Shown here one piece after another: positions 1 to 5,121 of a DNA stretch of 7,988 bases (within the stretch, counting starts at the first letter, position 1; the number at the start of each line of letters is the position of its first letter). Position numbers and translations under genes: made by a program. The stretch lies in the NCBI GenBank assembly GCA_034436015.1, contig DAOTWG010000015.1, positions 1-7,988 on the forward strand, written 5' to 3'. Below the pieces are notes generated by a model, which was not told the DNA's origin, made no database searches, and was given only the letters and a program-made list of their open reading frames with translations. This DNA comes from DAOTVX01 sp034436015. GTDB taxonomy: Bacteria > Chloroflexota > Anaerolineae > Anaerolineales > Villigracilaceae.

Positions 1-393
1 CGGCGTCCACGCCGGAGAGCAGCCGGAAGATGGCAAACGCGCTCAAGCCTGCCAGCCCCAGGTGGACGAAGAAAGGCCAGGTGAGCGACATGGCGGCGGC
101 GTAGGCAATTGAGTTGTAGGTCACATAAAACAATGCGCAGGCAGTCCCAACAGGCCGAATAAATTCCCGCGGCGAAGCAGCCACCACGCGCCGAACAGGA
201 TGGGCAAGCCAATGCCCAGGTTGACAACATCGTTGGTCAGGAAGGCGCGGCGCAGTTCATCGCTGAGATAAACTGCCGCTGGGAAAAGCAGACCGGTCAG
301 CGAGAGAGCGGTCATACAGAAGAGAACCACGAACAGCAGAATCTGCTCTGTTTGCAAAGCAGAACATTTCAGGGGAAGAGAAGAAGTATTCAT
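1..393 (-). pseudogene. Membrane protein, frameshifted and cut by window edge
   Basis: This is the third gene of the leftward operon. The ATG at 393-391 lies 11 nt after the stop of the upstream dehydrogenase. The visible protein begins MNTSSLPLKCSAL. It has one hydrophobic helix at about residues 18-40, then a short polar stretch with YLSDELRRAFLTND, then a second helix at about residues 55-70 ending in WWLLRRGN. The frame then closes with a TGA at about 123-121, after LGLPAHCFM. Another frame continues without a stop from about position 145 to the window start and again reads as membrane protein (ALFYVTYNSIAYAAAM, then further hydrophobic segments to SGVDA). One extra base near 140-148 would join the two halves. 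I therefore call one gene broken by a one-base deletion, or a sequencing error. I do not recognise the family. The 3' end is outside the window. Confidence 0.6.
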
Positions 394-404
394 CGCGCCA
401 AATC

Positions 405-1320
405 CTAATTGAGCAGTACGATATTGCCCGTCACCCGCCCGCTTTCGAGCAGGGCATTCGCTTGAGGGGCTTCCAAAATGGGGAAGCGGGCGGCAATCAC
501 CGGCTCGATTTTGCCCTCGCCGAGCAAGTCGAATAGCGCTGCCCAATCTTCTAGGAAGGGACGCATATCCAGATACGATTTGCCTGTGCCATACAGTCGC
601 AGTTTTCGCCCGGCGTGCGGCAGGTTGAGCCAGAACAGGCTGCCCAACAACCACAGCAGGGCGGCCCGGCTGAATGGGTTGGCATAACTGACCCACTGAC
701 TACCGCGCTTGAGCAGGCCAAAGCCGCGCCCCAGGTAAGCGCTGCCCATGCCGTCGAACACCAAGTCCATCCCGCCCGGTTCGAACTGGCGAATCTCCTG
801 GACGAAATCGCCGCTTTTGTAGTCCAGCGGTGTCGCGCCATATTCCCGCAGGATGGCGTGCTTGCCTGGAGAAGCAAGTGAGCGCCGTCTGCCCGGCTTC
901 GACTTTAGCGACGCGGGGCATGGCTTGATAGGCGACGATGTAATTCAGGATGAGTGGGACGACCTGCGCCGAGTCGAGCGCGGCGGGGACGGGAATCAAC
1001 CGCCTGACCGGGAAGTACACCATTTCCGAGTAGCCGCCATAGACCGTAAGCGCCGCCACCCGGTCGCCAACCTGGTAGGGCGACATTCCATTTTGCCCTA
1101 CGGCTTCGATTTCCCCCACCACCGAATAACCGGGCGTGAACGGCAACTTCGGCGGGAAGGGCGAACGCCCATAGCGCGCTTCCACATCCGGCAGGCTGAC
1201 GGAAGCCGCCAACACGCGGATACGCGCCTCGCCTTTGCGGGGCGGGCGCAGGTCGTTTTCGACAACTTCCAGAACCTCCGGGCTGCCGCGCCGAGGGGCG
1301 ATAACGCTGCGATACTTCAT
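405..1320 (-). pseudogene. Medium-chain dehydrogenase/reductase (quinone oxidoreductase/VAT1-like), internally deleted
   Basis: The N-terminal frame (1320 to about 880) begins MKYRSVIAPRRGSPEVLEV. It carries a GroES-like domain with typical landmarks: EARIRVLAASVSLPDVEARYG, PFTPGYSVVGEIEAVG, VGDRVAAL and GGYSEMV. Members of this family are NAD(P)H-dependent reductases of quinones or enones. The C-terminal frame (about 878 to 405) starts at LASPGKHAIL and continues through EYGATPLDYKSGDF, DLVFDGMG and RVTGNIVLLN, then TAG. Between GQTAL and LASPGKH the family normally has about 25 residues with the Rossmann glycine motif (GAxGGVG). Here they are absent and the frame changes, so roughly 75 nt are missing out of frame near 875-882. 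No functional cofactor-binding enzyme can be made from this sequence. The start overlaps the upstream membrane gene's stop (ATGA), which implies translational coupling. Confidence 0.85.
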
Positions 1321-1330
1321 GGCTTTTTTT
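1317..1330 (-). other. dnaX-type slippery heptamer at gene overlap
   Basis: On the coding (minus) strand the end of the membrane-protein gene reads GAA AAA AAG CCA TGA. The zero-frame heptamer A AAA AAG is the same as the dnaX -1 frameshift site. A -1 slip would read AAA AAA GCC ATG AAG TAT, which is the frame of the downstream dehydrogenase. No obvious strong stimulatory hairpin was identified. The site could instead be a chance A7 run. Confidence 0.4.
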
Positions 1331-1691
1331 CCAGAAAATAAAGCGCCAGCGCGCCGCCAATCACCAGTGCGGCCAGCCCCACGCGGTGAAGGGTCAACAT
1401 CAGGGCGTAGTCCAGTTTCCCGGCGCTCATCATCGCCCCGCTGACAAACAGGGCAATGACCGCCAGCACCGCTAGAAGCAGGCCAACGGCGGCCAGCGAA
1501 AAGGGCGTGAGCAGGCTGGGGATTTTCGCCATCTGGACGACGGCAAAAACCACCGCGCCCAGGGCAATCAGTTTGTGGACGTTGAATAAAAGTCCGTTAT
1601 AGGGCTTCCCGGCATGGCTCAGCCAGAAGCCGAAAGCCAGGGTCAGGACAAGCAAAACACCGGGCAGGGTAAATTTCGAGAGTGGCTCCAT
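1317..1691 (-). CDS. Small four-helix membrane protein, first gene of leftward operon
   Basis: The frame encodes about 124 residues with four hydrophobic segments. These are roughly FTLPGVLLVLTLAFGFWLS, then LIALGAVVFAVVQMA after the conserved-looking LLFNVHKL, then LAAVGLLLAVLAVIALFVSG, then VGLAALVIGGALALYFLEKKP. I chose the second of two tandem ATGs (1691-1689) because GGAG at 1700-1697 lies 5 nt upstream of it. The first ATG (1694) is only 2 nt away, and an ATG at 1721 has no ribosome site. The LFNVHKL segment recalls small heme-bilayer or DUF-type four-helix proteins, but I cannot name a family. The TGA overlaps the dehydrogenase ATG (ATGA at 1320-1317), so the two are probably co-translated. 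The gene is intact, unlike the rest of this operon. Confidence 0.75.
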   Translation of the reverse strand: MEPLSKFTLPGVLLVLTLAFGFWLSHAGKPYNGLLFNVHKLIALGAVVFAVVQMAKIPSLLTPFSLAAVGLLLAVLAVIALFVSGAMMSAGKLDYALMLTLHRVGLAALVIGGALALYFLEKKP

Positions 1692-1716
1692 CATTTCTCC
1701 TTCAAAGAATGGTGCA

Positions 1717-1797
1717 ATCATACTCCCCGCTGGCGCATCTGCCTATGCCTTTTCCTGCACAAAACATGACCGTTGGCGCAAAAATCGAGTATCATAC
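1717..1797. repeat. Direct repeat ATCATAC in divergent intergenic region
   Basis: ATCATAC occurs at 1717-1723 and again at 1791-1797. It flanks the intergenic region between the leftward operon and the divergent AraC-type gene. AraC-family regulators often bind spaced direct half-sites in such divergent promoters. The repeats are short and could be chance. No convincing -35/-10 pair was found on either strand here. Confidence 0.25.
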
Positions 1798-1801
1798 CGG
1801 C

Positions 1802-2385
1802 ATGACCTCCCCCGAACCCATCACCGTCTCTGGTAGTGTGCTGGCGCAACTGTTCCTGTACCTCGAGTCGCTGCGGGTGGATATAGACGCCTTCCTGCGC
1901 TCGCTGGACATCGAACCGGAGACGGTACGCTCGCCCGACGCCTACATTCCGGTCGAGACCTATCTGCGCATTCAGGACGAAGCCGCCGAAACCATCCATG
2001 ACCCGTATCTTGGCCTGCACATGGGGGAGTACGTCCGACCCGGCAGTTGGTCCATCCTCGGCTACCTGATGATGAACTGCAAGACGCTCGGCGAAGCCTT
2101 CGAGAAGTCGGGGCGTTACCATCGCATTATCGGCAATATGATTACCGCCCGCGCCGAAGTTGGGCTGGGAAAAGTCCGCGTGATTTACTTCACCCCGCCG
2201 CACGCCCCCCGCCCATGTCGCGGCATTGCTTCGAGGCGACCTTTTCCAGCAACGTGCGCCTGGCGCGCGACCTGAGCGGTCAGCCCGTTGGCCCGCTCGA
2301 AGTGACCTTTACCTGGCCGGAGCCGGAATCGCGCGCCGAGTACGAGCGGATTTTCCAATGCCCCATCCGTTTCAGCCACAAAGAC
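1802..2385 (+). pseudogene. AraC-family transcriptional regulator, frameshifted and missing HTH domain
   Basis: The protein begins MTSPEPITVSGSVLAQLF and matches the N-terminal arabinose-binding-like domain of one AraC subfamily. Landmarks are VDIDAFLRSLDIEP, YIPVETYLRIQDEAAE, DPYLGLHMGEYVRPGSWSIL, GYLMMNCKTLGEAFEKSGRY and KVRVIYF. At the C6 run (2205-2210) the frame changes; one extra base would continue it into PMSRHCFEATFSSNVRLAR, then PVGPLEVTFTWPEPES, EYERIFQCPIRFSHK. After about 2385 the similarity ends abruptly and the two-helix-turn-helix AraC DNA-binding domain is missing. Ancestrally this was probably the divergent regulator of the operon at 1-1691. As it stands it cannot bind DNA in the AraC manner. 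An alternative upstream start is the ATG at 1766; neither start has a strong ribosome site. Confidence 0.8.
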
Positions 2386-2478
2386 AGTGGTGAAAAAAGC
2401 CGCCAGCAGGAGACATGCCAGGATTGCGGAGAAAAATTTTCGGTTTATATTGGCTCCTTTCACCAGGATATACGGCAT
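2386..2478 (-). pseudogene. 5' fragment of a secreted-protein gene (signal peptide only)
   Basis: On the minus strand a typical signal peptide is readable: NRKFFSAILACLLLAAFF followed by TTVFVA, a basic N-region and a long hydrophobic core. After this the frame runs into the reverse complement of the AraC remnant. An in-frame ATG lies at 2478-2476. However, the best ribosome site (AAAGGAG, 2460-2454) sits 5 nt before an ATA codon at 2448-2446 directly ahead of NRKFF, so an original ATG may have mutated to ATA. The mature protein is missing and the family is unknown. The arrangement looks like a deletion that removed the 3' ends of two convergent genes. Chance hydrophobicity is the main alternative. 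Confidence 0.45.
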
Positions 2479-2536
2479 GAAACGATTTTCTACGCGGGAA
2501 CATGCAAAATGTTTACCAAGCCTTAACATTCTTAAC

Positions 2537-2553
2537 TTGCCAAAACCAGGCAA
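2537..2553. repeat. Short inverted repeat TTGCC-7-GGCAA
   Basis: TTGCC (2537-2541) and GGCAA (2549-2553) form a 5-bp inverted repeat with a 7-nt spacer in an AT-richer patch. It lies upstream, in the minus-strand sense, of the signal-peptide fragment. CTTAAC also occurs twice just beside it (2522-2527 and 2531-2536). It could be an operator or weak hairpin of that lost gene's promoter region. Evidence is weak. Confidence 0.25.
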
Positions 2554-2581
2554 TCAGCAGGTATAGTAGCAAAAACACCGC

Positions 2582-2940
2582 TCAGGCCCAAATCAAATCC
2601 GCCTTGAGCGGCGGGGGCGTGGGCTGGTCGGTCGGCTCGAAGGTGATGAGGGTAAAGCGGTCTTTTTCGGCGAGGAACTGTTCCGGCGTCATGGCGAACC
2701 CGGCCAGTTTCATCATCTGCTTCATGGTTGGGTTGGATTGCGCCCAATCGAAGGCGCGGCGCAGTTCGTCTTCGGAATCAATCCGCCGCGCGCGGACGGA
2801 TTGCGCCCCGCGCCAGGTCTGCACGGTGGCGAGCGGATTGGCTTGCAAGTTGCGAACCCAGTCGGTTTTCGTCCCCCAGCCGCTCATCACGGTCGGCTTG
2901 CTCTCGAACTCGTGGAACTCGATGGCCGTGCGGCGCGGCT
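2582..2940 (-). pseudogene. Deazaflavin (F420)-dependent nitroreductase-family protein, N-terminus missing
   Basis: The readable frame gives EPRRTAIEFHEFESKPTVMS, then GWGTKTDWVRNLQANPLATV and QTWRGAQSVRARRI. It continues with a C-terminal region including PTMKQMMKLAGFAMTPEQF and a TGA at 2584-2582. The pattern (xPRRTxxEF, SGWGxKxDWxRNLxANP) is that of the Ddn/DUF385 split-barrel family. Known members bind F420 or a related deazaflavin and reduce varied substrates. Upstream of EPRR the expected N-terminal strands (about 30-45 residues) are replaced by the 3' side of a response-regulator remnant in another frame, so there is a deletion junction at about 2938-2943. A GTG at 2890 could start a short product, but it would lack much of the barrel. 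The substrate is unknown. Confidence 0.75.
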
Positions 2941-3364
2941 CAGACGGCGGAACTCGTCCAGCAGACGCGAGGCCAGGCCTGGGTCCATGAGCGCCTCGCC
3001 GCGCGCCACGCGGCGGACGGCCTCGACCAGTTCGCGCTCGTCAACGTCCTTGAGCAGATAGCCCTGCGCGCCGGCCTTGAGCGCCTCGAAGACGTAGCGG
3101 TCCTCGCGGAACATGGCAGGACGAGGACACGCACGCCGGGGCAGGTCTCGACGATCTGCCGCGTGGCCTCGACGCCGTCCAGGCCGGGCGTTTGGATGTC
3201 CATCAGCGCCGCATCGTGGCAGGCCTCGCGCGCCAAGCGGACGGCTTCCTGCCCGTTCTCGGCCTCGGCGACGACGGTCAAGCCGGCGGCCTCGCAGACG
3301 CGCCGCAAGCCCTGACGGAACAGGCGGTGGTCATCGGCGAGGAGAAGACGGAGGGGGAGGCATG
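2938..3364 (-). pseudogene. NarL/FixJ-family response regulator, receiver domain only, two frameshifts
   Basis: Joining three frames gives a complete receiver domain. It runs LRLLLADDHRLFRQGLRRV (acidic DD pocket), then VVAEAENGQEAVRLA, then DAALMDIQTPGLDG with the phosphoacceptor Asp, VRVLVL, MFREDRYVFEALKAGAQGYL, LKDVDERELVEAVRRVARGE and LASRLLDEFRRLS. The first break is at the G5 run (3353-3357 on the + strand): removing one base puts the ATG at 3364 in frame as MPPLRLLLADDH. The second break is near 3113: restoring one A makes CTG ACC ATG, giving VLVLTMFRED with the conserved Thr. The LuxR-type HTH output domain is absent and sequence switches at about 2940 to the nitroreductase-family remnant. 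It would have worked with a histidine kinase, possibly the one at 7840-7988. Confidence 0.85.
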
Positions 3365-3394
3365 GTCAGATAGCAGGAGCAAGCAGGTTCATTC

Positions 3395-3586
3395 TCATTC
3401 TCGTTGTAATGCCAAGCCCCCTTTGAGCACCCAGGCGTCGGGCTGAGCGGCGGCAGGCTGCGCCAGAAGACGCTCCAAGGCTACCATGTCGCGCAGGCGC
3501 GCCAACGGCGTTCCGAGGGCCACACTCTGCTGACGCAAACGTTCTTCCATGGCGCGCCGAAAAGCGGCGCTATTCTCATACTGCAT
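3395..3586 (-). pseudogene. abiEii: AbiEii-type nucleotidyltransferase toxin, N-terminal fragment
   Basis: The start is ATG at 3586-3584 with GGAG at 3597-3594, spacing 7 nt. The protein begins MQYENSAAFRRAMEERLRQQ, continues with RLRDMVALERLLAQ, and reaches AWVLKGGLALQ before RE and a TGA at 3397-3395. The WVLKGGxAL segment is the first nucleotidyltransferase motif (GG) of the AbiEii/AbiGii family of type IV toxin-antitoxin toxins. In full-length toxins of roughly 250-300 residues the RxTxDxDL acidic motif follows at once. Here similarity ends right after ALQ (about 3403), so all catalytic acids are missing. The fragment is 63 residues long and cannot be a working toxin. It lies directly behind the antitoxin, as expected for an abiE operon. 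Confidence 0.7.
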
Positions 3587-4164
3587 TGCGGTTCTCCAGG
3601 GCGGTACGATGGAAGCAGCAATCTGCCCACCGCGCCGGTGGGCCTCCTCCTCCAGCGCCGCCTCGGTCACTGTGCCGCGCTTCGATGCCTGCTGGATTGT
3701 CTGCTGGATCCACTCGTCAGCCACACCAGAGCGAATCAAATCGCCGATCGTACGCGGTAGGGTAGTAACGGGCAGACCTGTTGTCGAGTAACTTCCTCGA
3801 CACCCAGCCGGCCTGTGAGGAAGCGCACCCTTGCCATGCGGCGGGAGGCCGTGCGCGGCGCGGTCAAGTGAATTTCAGCAGGCGGCAAGTCGATCAGTCC
3901 GTAGAGCAGGAGGGCGCTTTCGTGCGAAATGACGGCTCTTTCTCCGGCAGCAAGCCAGGCGATGAACAGGTCGGCGTGCGGCATTTTTGGGAATTGCGCC
4001 AGCCGATAGCCCCCGCGATGGAGGCGCCGGAAGCGGCCGCGTTTGACACGATGCGACAGCAAAGCCTTCGGGAAGCCTGTTCGCCGCGTCGGGCGCGCCG
4101 AAAAATAACCGCCCTGCTGTTTTGCGATCTCGTAGAGTTGGGCGTCTGTATGAGTAATATTCAT
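3587..4164 (-). pseudogene. abiEi: AbiEi-family type IV antitoxin / transcriptional regulator, frameshifted
   Basis: From ATG 4164-4162 the product is MNITHTDAQLYEIAKQQGGY, then FPKALLSHRVKRGRFRRLHR, GGYRLAQFPKMPHADLFIAW and ERAVISHESALLLYGLIDLP. This is the N-terminal winged-helix and following domain of AbiEi-like antitoxins. At about 3777 the frame breaks (VTRQQVCP and so on). One extra base gives VTRQQGLPVTTLPRTIGDLI and the normal antitoxin C-terminus (VADEWIQQTIQQASKRGTVT, EAALEEEAHRRGG). That second frame has no stop before the toxin ATG and runs in frame into it, so either the antitoxin stop was lost or the two were fused. The region 55RPTRRTG61 looks unusual for the family and may hide paired indels. 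The frame stays open upstream to 4383, but the family N-terminus fits 4164. No clear ribosome site is seen. Confidence 0.75.
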
Positions 4165-4298
4165 GTGTGCAAATAGGAATGTTTGACTTTCTGCCCACAT
4201 TATTGCCGAAATTGAGCCGTTTGTCAAACGGACGCCAGAACAGGCGATCTCCTCGCGATATTTGAAGATTGCTTCGGCAAAAAGGGTTAATGGGTTGG

Positions 4299-4328
4299 TT
4301 GACATAGGATAGTACATCGTACTATAAT
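4299..4328 (+). promoter_or_regulatory. Consensus sigma-70 promoter of the riboswitch-ATPase operon
   Basis: TTGACA (4299-4304) and TATAAT (4323-4328) are both perfect matches to the housekeeping consensus, with an 18-nt spacer. A start about 7 nt downstream of the -10 falls at about 4335, directly before the riboswitch. Such a strong promoter needs downstream or operator control, and both are present. Confidence 0.8.
4309..4325. repeat. Perfect inverted repeat, likely operator inside promoter
   Basis: ATAGTAC (4309-4315), ATC, GTACTAT (4319-4325) form a perfect 7-bp inverted repeat with a 3-nt centre. The right arm overlaps the -10 box. A dimeric repressor bound here would block the promoter. 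Candidate binders are an unlinked metal regulator or the neighbouring AbiEi, since AbiEi proteins autorepress at inverted repeats. Neither can be proven from the sequence. I do not recognise the motif as a canonical MntR, Fur or PerR box. Confidence 0.6.
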
Positions 4329-4336
4329 TTGGTTGC

Positions 4337-4433
4337 CCCGATGGGGAGTAGCCGCCCAGCCTTTTGGGATGGACAGTCGTCAAGACGGAGAAAGATTTCC
4401 CGGCTGTCTGAACTCAAGCGCAAGACCATCGCC
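4337..4433 (+). promoter_or_regulatory. yybP-ykoY (manganese) riboswitch
   Basis: The 5' block GGGGAGTAGC (4343-4352) and the 3' block GCGCAAGACC (4418-4427) are the two most conserved stretches of the yybP-ykoY RNA. They are brought together by P1, CGATGG (4339-4344) with CCATCG (4426-4431). Between them are further stems: CCCA/TGGG around 4355-4368, and an arm with GGACAG (4371-4376) pairing with CTGTC near 4404-4408, containing CGTC-AA-GACG. This class binds Mn2+ between two conserved loops. It is known to activate Mn-efflux genes (mntP, TerC/Alx family, P-type ATPases). It starts just after the predicted transcription start and precedes a P-type ATPase operon, which fits exactly. Confidence 0.9.
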
Positions 4434-4454
4434 TCCAAGCGTGGTGGTCTTTTT
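4422..4454 (+). terminator. Riboswitch-controlled intrinsic terminator
   Basis: AAGACCATCGC (4422-4432) pairs with GTGGTGGTCTT (4441-4451) in an 11-bp stem with two G-U pairs and an 8-nt loop. A T-run follows at 4450-4454. Its 5' arm contains the riboswitch's AAGACC and P1 3' strand, so terminator and ligand-bound P1 are mutually exclusive. This predicts an ON switch: Mn2+ binding stabilises P1 and lets polymerase read through. Confidence 0.85.
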
Positions 4455-4473
4455 ATATTTGGAAAGGATGATT

Positions 4474-4626
4474 ATGAAATCATGGATTGTGTTCCGTCTC
4501 TTTGGCTTGATATGGATCACAGCATATATCGTGCTCTTTTTGGGGCATCTAGTGCGCACTCTTTTTGGGAAAGGTGGGCGCGCCTCAAATTCCAAAACCA
4601 GTATCAACTTGGAATCGCCGTCGTGA
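4474..4626 (+). CDS. Small one-helix membrane protein (50 aa) behind the riboswitch
   Basis: This is the first ORF after the terminator. AAAGGA lies 5-6 nt before the ATG at 4474; an in-frame ATG at 4468 lacks room for a ribosome site. The product begins MKSWIVFRLFGLIWITAYIV, with one hydrophobic segment at about residues 5-26. A basic, polar tail of about 22 residues (RTLFGKGGRASN and onward) follows, predicted to be cytoplasmic. I recognise no family. An inverted repeat ATGATT-ATGA-AATCAT (4468-4483) covers its start region. It could be a small partner of the Mn operon, a leader ORF, or the N-terminus of a longer membrane protein broken by a frameshift, since no clear continuation is seen. 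Position and ribosome site are the main support. Confidence 0.5.
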   Translation: MKSWIVFRLFGLIWITAYIVLFLGHLVRTLFGKGGRASNSKTSINLESPS

Positions 4627-4863
4627 GATCCAGAATCCAGGCGAGATTGAATCTAGAGCTTCCCAATTTGTATTTCTTGATAGCATCGCCATTCGAAAAG
4701 ATTGGATCAGGGTCGTTCGTCGCTCAGACCGTTGCGATTGGAGTCTCATTGGATTTGGCTTCGTTCGGCCATTTCTTGAACGAAGTAGCTACTTGCTCCT
4801 GTCTCATTGACATTGCTGGAATCTCAAAGTGTCCGCTAATCAAATCGCGGAAAGGAGTTTGTT
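4627..4863 (+). other. Stretch without recognisable gene
   Basis: All + frames were read through. One frame is open to 4982 (RIQARLNLELPNLYFLIASP and on) and another to 4810, but neither has a ribosome site, a start at its head or a recognisable motif. A near-repeat TCTCATTG occurs twice (around 4743 and 4802). The stretch may be untranslated leader or a badly decayed gene. Confidence 0.4.
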
Positions 4864-5121
4864 ATGACATCGAATCCCTTCTTGGAGTGCCCGCCCTCGG
4901 TGCCGGAAAAAATGGATCCTGCCAGCCACAGTTGGGGGCGCCGGCGGAAGCGGCTTGGCAATCCGGTTCGAGGAAGTTATAGCCTTTCCCGCCGAGTTCA
5001 TCGGTGTCATCGTGCTTCCTGTTCTGGCGAGAGTAATCGATCGCTAACATCTATCTCTTCAAGTCCGCCCAGCCAACAGCGAATAATCTCAATTAAAAGG
5101 GGCAATCAACATGATGGATAA
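4864..5121 (+). CDS. Doubtful small ORF upstream of ATPase, possibly frameshifted
   Basis: The ATG at 4864 has a good ribosome site (AAAGGAG, spacing about 6). The product starts MTSNPFLECPPSVPEKMDPA, and the frame overlaps the ATPase start by 11 nt. From about residue 25 it becomes Arg/Ser-rich and unlike a natural protein. The neighbouring frame of the same stretch reads SGLAIRFEEVIAFPAEFIGV and IVLPVLARVIDR before a stop, which looks like a membrane segment. A frameshift near 4930-4945 would join a plausible start to that segment. The FIGVIVLP run faintly recalls Ca2+/H+ antiporters (CAX), but this is far too little to assign. It may be a small gene, a decayed gene or non-coding. Confidence 0.3.
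   Translation: MTSNPFLECPPSVPEKMDPASHSWGRRRKRLGNPVRGSYSLSRRVHRCHRASCSGESNRSLTSISSSPPSQQRIISIKRGNQHDG

Noticed and set aside
394..696. N-terminal extension of the first membrane protein to position 696
   Set aside because: That part overlaps the dehydrogenase C-terminus in another frame and is Arg/Pro-rich. The start at 393 just after the dehydrogenase stop is natural.
2728..3315. Long + strand frames across the nitroreductase/response-regulator remnants
   Set aside because: They are antisense shadows in GC-rich sequence, Arg/Ala/Ser-rich. The minus strand carries the recognisable domains.
3371..3403. Short repeats (ATTCTC twice, AGCAGG twice) as insertion-site duplications
   Set aside because: They are tandem near-repeats on one side only. 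No matching copy was found near 7787-7842.
4165..4383. N-terminal extension of the antitoxin frame up to an ATG at 4383
   Set aside because: It would run through the consensus promoter, operator and riboswitch of the opposite strand. The AbiEi family start fits the ATG at 4164.
4468..4483. Inverted repeat ATGATT-ATGA-AATCAT as a second riboswitch or operator
   Set aside because: A 6-bp AT-rich palindrome over a start codon is weak evidence. It is only mentioned with the small ORF.
4329..4982. Long open + frame of 217 codons
   Set aside because: It starts inside the riboswitch, has no ribosome site and shows no recognisable protein features. It is mostly an accidental frame through the leader region.
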